DNA of 64,000 nucleotides, from NCBI RefSeq assembly GCF_000425065.1, contig NZ_AULB01000017.1, forward strand, positions 124,001 through 188,000, written 5' to 3'. Both the position numbers and the translations under genes were made by a program. The number at the start of each line of letters is the position of its first letter. The stretch's first letter is position 1. Below, piece by piece: positions 1-7,622 of the stretch. Below the pieces are notes generated by a model. The model searched no databases. It saw only the letters and a program-made list of their open reading frames with translations, and had not been told where the DNA came from. Source of the stretch: Actinomadura rifamycini DSM 43936 (GTDB lineage: Bacteria > Actinomycetota > Actinomycetes > Streptosporangiales > Streptosporangiaceae).

Positions 1-52
1 GTTCGGCGCCGTGCGCGGCGGGACGGCCCCCGCGTTCGGGGGGCCCGTGGCT

Positions 53-1060
53 TCAGGCTCCCTTGGCGGCGACGGCCTTGCGGTAGACGCCGGCGACCAT
101 GGCGCGGCCGTCCGGCGGAACGACGGCGAGGTACTGCGTGAGCACCGTCGTCTTCAGGCGTGTCCTGACCGACCTGGCCGGGGCGAGCCCGACGAGATCA
201 CCGCTTACCGCCAGGCTGCCCCGTTTTGCGGCGGAGTATGCCTCCCGCTGCTTCATCGCGTACCAGACGAGCGCGCCGCCGTCCTTCGTGCGCAGCGCGT
301 GCACCCGGTAGGGCGCCGGCGCGAACGTCGACGACAGCCGGACGCCCTGCCCGGCGAGCGACTCCGTGACCTGCTGCAGCGCCTGGTACGCGCGGCCGGT
401 GGTGGGCCCGTCCGCGAACGCCGCGGCGCCGGACGCGTCCGGGCCGCTCGTCATCAGCGCCGCGTGCGCCTTCGGAAGCCCCGCGGGCGTCACCGCCAGC
501 CCGTCCGCCTCCGGCGCGACCGATTCGGCGAACCCCTGGTCGTCCAGCTCGACCCGCTCCAGCGCGCCGTCACCGGGGGCCGGGTCGGCGGCCAGCAGCC
601 ACGGCCCGCCCGCCTTCTCCTGCGTGAAAAGCATCGCGTGCGGCCGCGCGCCCTGCCCTCCGCCGCCTCCGGCGCCGACCGCGAACCAGCGCGGGTGGCC
701 CTGGAGCCGCGGGATGAAGAAGGTGGTCTTCGCGAAGCCGAGCTTCGGCGGCCGCTGGCGGAGCGCCCGGTACTTCCGGAACATCGCCGCGTCCATGGAC
801 AGCTGCGGATCGGTCTCGATCGCGGTCAGCGCCCGGGCGTTCAGCTTCTGCCCGGCCCGGTCGGCGCCGGCGGTGTAGGACTTCAGCACCCGCTCCGCCT
901 CCGCCCGGCTCAGCGCGGGCGGCGCGTCCGACCCGGCGGACCCGCCGGACGGGCCCCCGCCGCATCCCGCGGCGGCGCCGCCGAGCAGGCAGGGCACCGC
1001 CAGCGCGGCCGCGACCGGACGCGAGCGCGCGTGCGGACGTGCGGGTGTGCGTGCGGCCAT
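53..1060 (-). CDS. Predicted lipoprotein, paralogue of the gene at 2398
   Basis: This is a 335-residue secreted protein with an N-terminal signal sequence ending in a lipobox-like AAGC, followed by a Gly/Ser/Asp-rich linker; it is probably lipid-anchored on the outer face of the membrane. No enzyme motif was found. The segments HPRWFAVG, ALRTKDGGALVWY and a following acidic 'DDQGFAE' block correspond to PQWFVAS, GLRTEDGGGLIIY and 'DDDGYAE' in the lipoprotein at 2398-3603, so the two are paralogues. I chose the ATG at 1060 because GGGGGA lies 5-6 nt upstream; an earlier in-frame start at 1096 has no such site. It sits downstream of prfB on the same strand, about 90 nt away. Function unknown. 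Confidence 0.8.
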   Translation of the reverse strand: MAARTPARPHARSRPVAAALAVPCLLGGAAAGCGGGPSGGSAGSDAPPALSRAEAERVLKSYTAGADRAGQKLNARALTAIETDPQLSMDAAMFRKYRALRQRPPKLGFAKTTFFIPRLQGHPRWFAVGAGGGGGQGARPHAMLFTQEKAGGPWLLAADPAPGDGALERVELDDQGFAESVAPEADGLAVTPAGLPKAHAALMTSGPDASGAAAFADGPTTGRAYQALQQVTESLAGQGVRLSSTFAPAPYRVHALRTKDGGALVWYAMKQREAYSAAKRGSLAVSGDLVGLAPARSVRTRLKTTVLTQYLAVVPPDGRAMVAGVYRKAVAAKGA

Positions 1061-1150
1061 ACGGTCCCCCGGGTGGAATCGGCGAGCTGAGTCCACCCGG
1101 AATCATCGCAGAGTGACCACCTGATCACTCCGCGAACGCGGGAAAAAAGA

Positions 1151-2263
1151 TCAGGCTTCGGCTTCCTGCTGCCGCATCCAGCGGATCTCCGCCTCGATGA
1201 ACTCGTCGATGTCGCCGTCCAGGACGGACGACGGGTTGCCCGCCTCGACGCCCGTGCGGAGGTCCTTGACGATCTGGTACGGGTGCAGGACGTAGTTGCG
1301 GATCTGCGTGCCCCAGCTGCTCGTGCCCTCGCCGCGCAGGGCGGACATCTTCTCCGCCTCCTCCTGCCGCTTGCGCTCCAGCAGCTTCGCCTGCAGGACG
1401 TTCATCGCCGTCGCCCGGTTCTGCAGCTGGCTCCGCTCGTTCTGGCAGGACACCACGATGCCCGTCGGGAGGTGCGTGATCCGGACCGCGGAGTCGGTCG
1501 TGTTGACGCCCTGCCCACCCGGACCGGACGACCGGTACACGTCGATCCGCAGGTCGTTCTCGTCGATCTCGACGTGGTCGCTCTGCTCCACGACCGGGAC
1601 GACGTCGAGCCCGGCGAACGACGTCTGCCGGCGGCCCTGGTTGTCGAACGGGGAGATGCGGACGAGCCGGTGCGTGCCGTGCTCGCCGCGCAGCGTCCCG
1701 TACGCGTAGGGCGCCTTGACCGTGAACGTCGTCGACTTGATCCCGGCCTCTTCGGCGTAGGACGTCTCGTAGACCTCGGTCGGGTAGCCGTGCCGCTCGG
1801 CCCACCGCAGGTACATGCGCTGGAGCTGCTCCGCCCAGTCGGCCGCGTCGACGCCGCCGGCCTGCGCGTTGATCGTGACGAGCGCCTCGCGGGCGTCGTA
1901 CTCGCCCGACATGAGCGTCCGGACCTCGAGCTGCTGGACGGCCTTCCCCAGCTCCTCCAGCTCCCCGTCGGCCTCCGCGCGCGTGTCGGCGTCGTCCATC
2001 TCGGCGGCCATCTCGTACAGGGTCGCGGCGTCGTCGAGACGCTGCCGCAGGCCCTCCACCTTGCCCAGCTCGCTCTCCAGGTACGACAGGCGGCGGGTCA
2101 CCGACTGGGCGCGCTCCTGGTCGTTCCACAGGTCGGGGTCGGCGGACTGCTCGCGCAGCTCAGCGATGTCGCGTCGCATGCCGTCGAGGTCCAGCACCTG
2201 CTCGATGCCGGACAGGGTCGCGCCGAGCTCCTTGAGTCGCTCTTCCGGTTCCATGCCTGCCAC
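1151..2263 (-). CDS. prfB: Peptide chain release factor 2
   Basis: RF2 recognises UGA and UAA stop codons in the ribosomal A site and triggers peptidyl-tRNA hydrolysis. The RF2 anticodon-like tripeptide SPF is present (RISPFDNQGRR), as is the universal GGQ motif (SSGPGGQGVNTTDSAVR); the N-terminal coiled-coil domain and the length of about 370 residues are normal. The family's programmed +1 frameshift known from E. coli is absent: the frame is continuous. I chose GTG at 2263 because a TAAGCT -10 box lies exactly 7 nt before it, which predicts a leaderless message; an ATG three codons later (2254) is the alternative. The gene is divergent from the lipoprotein at 2398, and the order prfB-ftsE-ftsX-smpB is conserved in actinobacteria. 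Confidence 0.97.
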   Translation of the reverse strand: MAGMEPEERLKELGATLSGIEQVLDLDGMRRDIAELREQSADPDLWNDQERAQSVTRRLSYLESELGKVEGLRQRLDDAATLYEMAAEMDDADTRAEADGELEELGKAVQQLEVRTLMSGEYDAREALVTINAQAGGVDAADWAEQLQRMYLRWAERHGYPTEVYETSYAEEAGIKSTTFTVKAPYAYGTLRGEHGTHRLVRISPFDNQGRRQTSFAGLDVVPVVEQSDHVEIDENDLRIDVYRSSGPGGQGVNTTDSAVRITHLPTGIVVSCQNERSQLQNRATAMNVLQAKLLERKRQEEAEKMSALRGEGTSSWGTQIRNYVLHPYQIVKDLRTGVEAGNPSSVLDGDIDEFIEAEIRWMRQQEAEA

Positions 2264-2270
2264 GCTTCCG

Positions 2271-2276
2271 AGCTTA
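2271..2276 (-). promoter_or_regulatory. -10 box of leaderless prfB promoter
   Basis: Read on the minus strand, TAAGCT is followed by the 7-nt spacer CGGAAGC and then the GTG start of prfB. No clear -35 box is visible. Confidence 0.5.
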
Positions 2277-2397
2277 TCGCCGTCCCGGCAGTGCCGGGGG
2301 CGCCCGCCCCATACCCTGGGTGGCAGAATCGGCGAACGGGAAATCCTGCCGGACGCCCTGAGCGTCAGGGCGGACATCGGGTCCGGGGGACGGAGTC

Positions 2398-3603
2398 TTG
2401 CACACGATCGCGCGCGCGCTGGCGGCCGTCATGCTGCTGGTGCCGGTGGCCGCCGCGGGCTGCGCTCAGCAGAGCGCGCCGGAGGTGCGGCCGACCGCGG
2501 CCATGCCCACGCCCTCGCCGCCCGAACCGGTCGACCTCACCCCGCAGGTCGCGAAGGACACCTTCCGTACCTATGTCATCAACGAGGACGTGGCGCGCGC
2601 CGCGGGCGACGAGCGGCTCGCGCTGACCTGGACGTCCGACGGGCAGTCCCAGCTCACCGCCGCCGAGTTCCGCAAGGCCGCCTACGACGGCGACCCGGTG
2701 CGCCGCTTCCACTACGGCAAGCCCGAACTGTACGTCCCGAAGCTGCGCGGGGGCGGCTACCCGCAGTGGTTCGTGGCGTCCGTGGACCGCTCGGTCGCGG
2801 GCGAGTCCGGCAGCCGGCGCCGCGTGCTGATGTCGTTCATCCTGCGGGGGGCCGACCGCCGCTGGTCGCTGACGAACGTCGTCGTCCTCGACCGGGACGC
2901 CGACGTCCCCGCGGTCGCGGTCGACGACGACGGCTACGCGGAGGCGCTGCGCAGCGACGACACGTCCGTCCTGATCCGGCCGCAGGAGATGGGCGGCATC
3001 CACGCGACGATGGCGGCCGAGGGCGACGGCAGCGTCGCCGCCAAGGTCATGGAGGCCGGCTCGCGCACGAGCGGCTACTACGAGCGCGCCGAGAAGGCGA
3101 AGGAGAGCGCCGAGGAGGACGACCTGACGATGACGGTCGTCCCGACGGCGACGTCGTTCCCCTACTTCGGGCTGCGCACCGAGGACGGCGGCGGGCTGAT
3201 CATCTACTCGCTGTTCCGCAACGTGTCGCTCATCTCCGAGGCCGCCGCCGACGATCCGGAGGCGCCCCGCCCCGAGATCCCGGCCGAGGCGGAGCACCTG
3301 CTCGACGGGACCGTCGAGGGGAACAGGGTCGACACGGCGTCGACGCTGCACTTCGCCGCCTACGACCCGCCCCGCGAGGACGGCGGGGACGAGGGGGACG
3401 GCGGGAGCGGGGACGGCGCTTCGGGTGAGCCGTCGCCGAGCGCGAGCCCGAGCGGGAGCGCGGGGCCGAGCGGCGACCGTCCGTCCGGGGAGAAGGACGG
3501 GGAGAAGGACGGCGACCGCGGGTCCGCGGCGGCCAGGGCGCGGGTCATCGCCGACAGCGGGGCCGTCACCCGCGCGAACACCCCGCCGCTGAAGAAGAAC
3601 TGA
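2398..3603 (+). CDS. Predicted lipoprotein with acidic/Ser-rich C-terminus
   Basis: This 401-residue protein has a short hydrophobic signal (ALAAVMLLVPVAAAGC) with a lipobox, so it is probably anchored outside the membrane. The body resembles the lipoprotein at 53-1060 (shared WFV/WFA, LRTEDGG and DDDGY blocks), and the last ~90 residues are a low-complexity Asp/Gly/Ser/Pro tail. The start is a TTG chosen because GGGGGACGGAG lies immediately upstream and because it begins the signal peptide; no ATG gives a signal sequence. The gene is divergent from prfB. There are no catalytic motifs, and the function is unknown. Confidence 0.8.
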   Translation: MHTIARALAAVMLLVPVAAAGCAQQSAPEVRPTAAMPTPSPPEPVDLTPQVAKDTFRTYVINEDVARAAGDERLALTWTSDGQSQLTAAEFRKAAYDGDPVRRFHYGKPELYVPKLRGGGYPQWFVASVDRSVAGESGSRRRVLMSFILRGADRRWSLTNVVVLDRDADVPAVAVDDDGYAEALRSDDTSVLIRPQEMGGIHATMAAEGDGSVAAKVMEAGSRTSGYYERAEKAKESAEEDDLTMTVVPTATSFPYFGLRTEDGGGLIIYSLFRNVSLISEAAADDPEAPRPEIPAEAEHLLDGTVEGNRVDTASTLHFAAYDPPREDGGDEGDGGSGDGASGEPSPSASPSGSAGPSGDRPSGEKDGEKDGDRGSAAARARVIADSGAVTRANTPPLKKN

Positions 3604-3684
3604 TGCCGTTCGTCCTGGTTCGTCCAGATTTGCGGACGGCCAGGGTTCCCGAACGCCGAGTTGGTGAGAAGCCTCTCAGAGCCC

Positions 3685-3867
3685 TCAGTACACGCGCTGT
3701 AGCACGAGCGCCACGAACAGCAGCGCGACCAGCACGGCGAGGACGAGGGTCGGAGGCAGCGACGGCCCGTGCCGGTGCATCTGGGAACGGGCGATCCTGC
3801 AGGTCGGGCAGCGTCCCTCGACGACCGGGTTCGAGCAGCGGGCGCAGATCAGATCTTCGCAGCTCAT
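3685..3867 (-). CDS. Small zinc-ribbon membrane protein
   Basis: A 60-residue protein with two CxxC knuckles at the N-terminus (CARC and CPTC, residues ~9-22) that probably bind one zinc ion. A single C-terminal transmembrane helix (LVLAVLVALLFVALVL) follows. It lies between the lipoprotein at 2398 (convergent) and ftsE (divergent). Similar tiny proteins are found beside ftsE in other actinobacteria, from memory. Role unknown. Confidence 0.7.
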   Translation of the reverse strand: MSCEDLICARCSNPVVEGRCPTCRIARSQMHRHGPSLPPTLVLAVLVALLFVALVLQRVY

Positions 3868-4242
3868 GGTGTGGCCCCCATCTCCGTGCTCGGCACGCGG
3901 GTCCGTGCGGATGCGTCGATCACCGACTTATTAGGCATCTTTCCCATCATCCAGCCTAGCCGGACTGTATGGTCGGTCCGGCAAGTCCGGAATCTTGAAC
4001 GGTACGAACCACCCGGGGGCGACCCCGGAGCCCGCACAGTGCGGGCCCGGTCATTCCCACCGCGTCATCACCACCACGTCGAGTGGGACGAGGTAGTTGA
4101 CTGTCCCCTCTACACTGCTCGCAGGCTCCACGGCCCGTCCGGCCGCAGAGCCGGGCGGCGCAGGCCGAACGCGGCGGACCACGTCCGCCGCCGCAGGTCG
4201 GGCCGCTCCCCAACCCCTAGACTGAACCGCCGTGATGCAGCC
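3868..4242. other. Intergenic region upstream of ftsE
   Basis: About 375 nt separate the zinc-ribbon gene from ftsE. A TAGACT -10 box at 4218-4223 lies about 20 nt before the ftsE start, so ftsE is probably transcribed with a very short leader. A TTATTAGG/TTTCCC AT-richer patch near 3928-3945 may serve the divergent zinc-ribbon gene. I see no coding sequence or RNA gene here. Confidence 0.4.
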
Positions 4243-4932
4243 GTGATCAATTTCGACAACGTCACCAAGGTCTATCGGAGCCAGAACCGGCCCGCCCTCC
4301 AGCACGTGAACGTCGCCATCGACAAGGGCGAGTTCCTGTTCCTGGTCGGCCCGTCCGGCTCCGGTAAGTCGACCTTCCTGCGACTCATCCTCAAGGAGGA
4401 GCGTCCTTCCCAGGGTCACGTGCACGTGGCGGGCAAGGACCTCAACAGACTGAGCAACTGGAAGGTGCCGCACCTGCGCCGCCGCATCGGCTGCGTCTTC
4501 CAGGACTTCCGGTTGCTCCCCAACAAGAACGTCTTCGAGAACGTCGCGTTCGCCCTCGAAGTGATCGGCAAGCCGCGGCGCTTCATCGGCAAGGTCGTGC
4601 CCGAGGTCATCGACCTGGTCGGCCTCGAGGGCAAGGCCCACCGGATGCCGCACGAGCTGTCCGGCGGCGAGCAGCAGCGCGTCGCCATCGCGCGCGCGTT
4701 CGTCAACCGGCCGATGATCCTGCTGGCGGACGAGCCGACGGGCAACATCGACCCGGCCACCTCCATCGGAATCATGAAGGTGCTGGACCGCATCAACCGG
4801 ACCGGCACCACCGTCGTCATGGCCACCCACGACGCCGCGATCGTCGACGCCTTCCGCAAGCGCGTCGTCGAGCTCGAGGACGGACGGGTCGTCCGCGACC
4901 AGTCCCGCGGCGTCTACGGCCAGGCTTACTGA
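4243..4932 (+). CDS. ftsE: Cell division ATP-binding protein FtsE
   Basis: FtsE is the ABC-type ATPase that pairs with FtsX at the septum and controls peptidoglycan hydrolases through conformational signalling rather than transport. All ABC motifs are intact: Walker A GPSGSGKST (~residues 35-43), signature LSGGEQQR, Walker B ILLADEPTGN and the switch histidine in MATHD. At 229 residues the length is standard. The start is GTG giving VINFDNVTKVY, the usual FtsE N-terminus; the reading frame runs further upstream but that part has no homology-like features. ftsX follows after 98 nt. Confidence 0.97.
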   Translation: MINFDNVTKVYRSQNRPALQHVNVAIDKGEFLFLVGPSGSGKSTFLRLILKEERPSQGHVHVAGKDLNRLSNWKVPHLRRRIGCVFQDFRLLPNKNVFENVAFALEVIGKPRRFIGKVVPEVIDLVGLEGKAHRMPHELSGGEQQRVAIARAFVNRPMILLADEPTGNIDPATSIGIMKVLDRINRTGTTVVMATHDAAIVDAFRKRVVELEDGRVVRDQSRGVYGQAY

Positions 4933-5030
4933 GGACCGGCCCGGCCCACTGACGGCTCCCATCCGAACCACCCGTTCCCGCCACCGCGAAGACAGCCGGG
5001 ACGACGACAGGCGACCAAGGACAGCGAGGC

Positions 5031-5936
5031 ATGCGCGTACAGTTCGTTCTCCAGGAGATCTGGATCGGTCTCCGCCGGAACCTGACGATGACGATCTCCC
5101 TCATCATCACGGTCGCCATCGCCATGGCGCTCTTCGGCACCGGCCTGCTCATCCGCGCCGAGGTCTCCGCCTCCAAGAGCTACTGGCAGGACAAGATCGA
5201 AGTCTCGATCTTCCTGTGCGCGAAGACCAGCTCGAACCCCGCCTGCCAGGGGCAGGACGTCACCGAGGACCAGCGCAAGCAGCTCGAGCAGCAGCTCAAG
5301 GGCATGTCCGAGGTCTCGGAGGTCACCTACGAGAGCCGGCAGGAGGCGTACCAGCGCTTCAAGGAGCGCTACGCGGGCTCGCCCGGCTTCGTGGAGAGCA
5401 CCCGCGAGGGCGACATCCCCGACTCCTTCCGCGTCAAGCTCAAGAACGCCGAAGAGTACAAGTCCGTCGCCGAAGCCGTGCAGAGCCGCCCCGGCGTGGA
5501 CACGGTGATCAACGAGCAGGAGATCCTCGACCGGTTCTTCGGCATCCTGAACGCGCTGCAGTGGGGCGCCCTGGTGATCGCGCTGATCCAGGTCGTCGCC
5601 TCGGTGCTGCTGGTCGGCAACACCGTCCGGCTGTCGGCGTTCAACCGGCGCAGGGAGACCGGCATCATGCGGCTCGTCGGCGCCTCCAACACCTATATCC
5701 AGCTGCCCTTCATCCTGGAGGGCGCCATCGCCGGCCTGATCGGCGGCCTGTTCGCCTCGATCCTGCTCGTGATGAGCAAGTTCCTGCTGCTCGACCGGCT
5801 CGCCGACGACATCCAGCTCATCAGCACGCTCGGCTGGGGCACCGTCCTCTCGGTCATCGTGGTGTCGATCTGCTTCGGCGTCCTGCTCTGTGCGATCGCC
5901 TCCTTCCTGACCCTGCGGCGGTACCTGCGGATCTGA
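5031..5936 (+). CDS. ftsX: Cell division membrane protein FtsX
   Basis: FtsX is the integral membrane partner of FtsE. The 301-residue protein shows the family architecture: a short cytoplasmic N-terminus, a first transmembrane helix (~residues 20-42), a large extracellular domain containing a C...C pair (FLCAKTSSNPACQ), and three C-terminal helices from ~residue 175 with the conserved RRRETGIMRLVGA segment between the first two. ATG with AAGGA about 13 nt upstream is the start. It is expected to act with the adjacent ftsE product; both genes are intact. Confidence 0.96.
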   Translation: MRVQFVLQEIWIGLRRNLTMTISLIITVAIAMALFGTGLLIRAEVSASKSYWQDKIEVSIFLCAKTSSNPACQGQDVTEDQRKQLEQQLKGMSEVSEVTYESRQEAYQRFKERYAGSPGFVESTREGDIPDSFRVKLKNAEEYKSVAEAVQSRPGVDTVINEQEILDRFFGILNALQWGALVIALIQVVASVLLVGNTVRLSAFNRRRETGIMRLVGASNTYIQLPFILEGAIAGLIGGLFASILLVMSKFLLLDRLADDIQLISTLGWGTVLSVIVVSICFGVLLCAIASFLTLRRYLRI

Positions 5937-5968
5937 GCGGAACGCCGGGCCCGCACCGGCCCCGACTC

Positions 5969-5974
5969 TAGACT
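5969..5974 (+). promoter_or_regulatory. -10 box, leaderless S41 protease gene
   Basis: TAGACT is followed by 6 nt (TGCGGC) and the ATG at 5981, predicting a leaderless transcript. No -35 consensus is seen. Confidence 0.45.
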
Positions 5975-5980
5975 TGCGGC

Positions 5981-7141
5981 ATGTTCCCGTCCGGTCGCCT
6001 GCTCCGCGGTGCCGTCATGGCGTCCGCCGTCCTCGGCGCGTACGGTCTCGGCGCGGTCAGCGGACCGGGCCCCGACCGGCACGCCGCCGTCGCCGACGGG
6101 TCCGTCCTGGACGAGGCCGCCGCCAAGATCGGCGGCAGTGCGGCGCACCCCGTCGGACGCGCCGAACTCGACCGGCACGCGATCGAAGGCATGCTCCGCG
6201 GGCTCGGCGACACGTGGGCCCGCTACTACCCGGCCCGCCGGTACGACGACGTCGAGGGCCGCCTCAACGGGCACTACAGCGGCGTCGGGCTGTGGCTCGG
6301 CGCCGCCGACGGCGACGCGCGGGTCCGCGTCGCGAGCGTCCAGCCCGGGAGCGCGGCCGCGCGCGCCGGGGTCCGCGCCGGCGACGTCGTCACCGCCGTG
6401 GACGGCGCCGCCACCGCCGGCTGGGACCTCGCCCGCACCGCCGCCGCGCTGCGCGGCCCCGCGGGCGACGCCGTCGACCTCACCGTGGCCCGCGGCTCCC
6501 GCGCCCGTACGTTCCGGCTCGTCCGGACGTCCGTCGGCAAGGGCGACGTCACCGTGACCGACGGGCCCGGCGGCGTCCGGACGATCCGCGTCGGCGCGTT
6601 CACCCGCGGCACCGGCGACCGCGTCCGCGCCGCCGTCGAGCCCGCGCCGGACGCCGGGTTCGTCCTCGACCTGCGCGGGAACCCGGGCGGGCTGCTGGAG
6701 GAGTCCGTCGGGGCGGCGTCGGCGTTCCTCGCGGGCGGCCCGGTCGTCACCTACGAGCGGCGCGGCGAACCGCCCCGCCGCTACACCGCCGACCGCCCCG
6801 GGGACGCGGAGTCGCCGCTGGTCGTGCTCGTCGACGCCGGGACGGCGAGCGCCGCGGAGATCGTCGCCGGGTCCCTGCGCGACCGCGACCGCGCGGTCCT
6901 CGTAGGATCACGTACATACGGCAAGGGGTCGGTGCAGGAGCCGATCGGGCTCTCCGACGGTTCGACGATCGAGCTGACCGTCGGTCGCTACCGCACCCCG
7001 AGCGGCCGTAACCTCGACGGTGTCGGGATCGACCCCGACGTGGCGGTCTCCGCCGACCGCCCTCCCGAAGCGGCCGAGCAGCGCGCCCGGACGGTGCTGC
7101 GCGGCCTGGACGCGACGCTGCCGGACAAGGACCGAGGCTGA
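5981..7141 (+). CDS. S41 family carboxy-terminal processing peptidase
   Basis: A 386-residue exported serine protease of the CtpA/tail-specific protease type. The N-terminus has one hydrophobic signal/anchor (~residues 8-27). A PDZ domain follows (~residues 95-185, containing SGVGLWLG and GVRAGDVVTAVDG), then the S41 core with the catalytic serine in GTASAAEIVAG and the lysine in SRTYGKGSVQ. The C-terminal VGIDPDVAV is also typical. It degrades or trims extracytoplasmic proteins by recognising their C-termini. It lies between ftsX and smpB, 4 nt before the smpB start, so the two are probably co-transcribed. Confidence 0.93.
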   Translation: MFPSGRLLRGAVMASAVLGAYGLGAVSGPGPDRHAAVADGSVLDEAAAKIGGSAAHPVGRAELDRHAIEGMLRGLGDTWARYYPARRYDDVEGRLNGHYSGVGLWLGAADGDARVRVASVQPGSAAARAGVRAGDVVTAVDGAATAGWDLARTAAALRGPAGDAVDLTVARGSRARTFRLVRTSVGKGDVTVTDGPGGVRTIRVGAFTRGTGDRVRAAVEPAPDAGFVLDLRGNPGGLLEESVGAASAFLAGGPVVTYERRGEPPRRYTADRPGDAESPLVVLVDAGTASAAEIVAGSLRDRDRAVLVGSRTYGKGSVQEPIGLSDGSTIELTVGRYRTPSGRNLDGVGIDPDVAVSADRPPEAAEQRARTVLRGLDATLPDKDRG

Positions 7142-7145
7142 TCAC

Positions 7146-7619
7146 GTGTCACGCGACACAGGGCGAAAGCTCATCGCCCAGAACAAGCGGGCCCGCTACG
7201 ACTACCACATCGACGACACCTGGGAGGCGGGCATGGTGCTGATGGGCACCGAGGTCAAAGCCCTCCGCGCGGGCCGCGCCTCCCTCGTCGACGGCTTCGC
7301 CCAGGTCAGGGACGGGGAGGTGTGGCTGGAGAACGTCCACATCCCCGAGTACACGCAGGGCACCTGGACGAACCACGCCCCGCGCCGCCGCCGGAAGCTG
7401 CTGCTGAACCGGCGCGAGATCCAGAAGATCATCGACAAGACGTCGGACCCCGGCTGGACCCTCGTCCCGCTCTCGCTCTACTTCAAGGACGGCAAGGCCA
7501 AGGTCGAGATCGGCCTGGGCCGTGGTAAGAAGTCCTACGACAAGCGGCAGGCCATCGCCAAACGGGAGGCCCAGCGGGAGATGCAGCGTGCTCAGGCGGC
7601 CCGGTTCAGGAGACGGTGA
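7146..7619 (+). CDS. smpB: SsrA-binding protein SmpB
   Basis: SmpB binds tmRNA and delivers it to ribosomes stalled on broken messages, mimicking the anticodon arm. The 157-residue protein carries the conserved core (IAQNKRARYDYHI, GTEVKALRAGRASLVDGFAQV, RRKLLLNRREI, GLGRGKKSYDKR) and the basic C-terminal tail that enters the mRNA channel. GTG at 7146 is the start, with GAGG about 9 nt upstream; the open frame runs further back through the protease gene but without SmpB sequence. Its partner RNA, ssrA, lies 2.2 kb downstream. Confidence 0.97.
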   Translation: MSRDTGRKLIAQNKRARYDYHIDDTWEAGMVLMGTEVKALRAGRASLVDGFAQVRDGEVWLENVHIPEYTQGTWTNHAPRRRRKLLLNRREIQKIIDKTSDPGWTLVPLSLYFKDGKAKVEIGLGRGKKSYDKRQAIAKREAQREMQRAQAARFRRR

Positions 7620-7622
7620 AGG

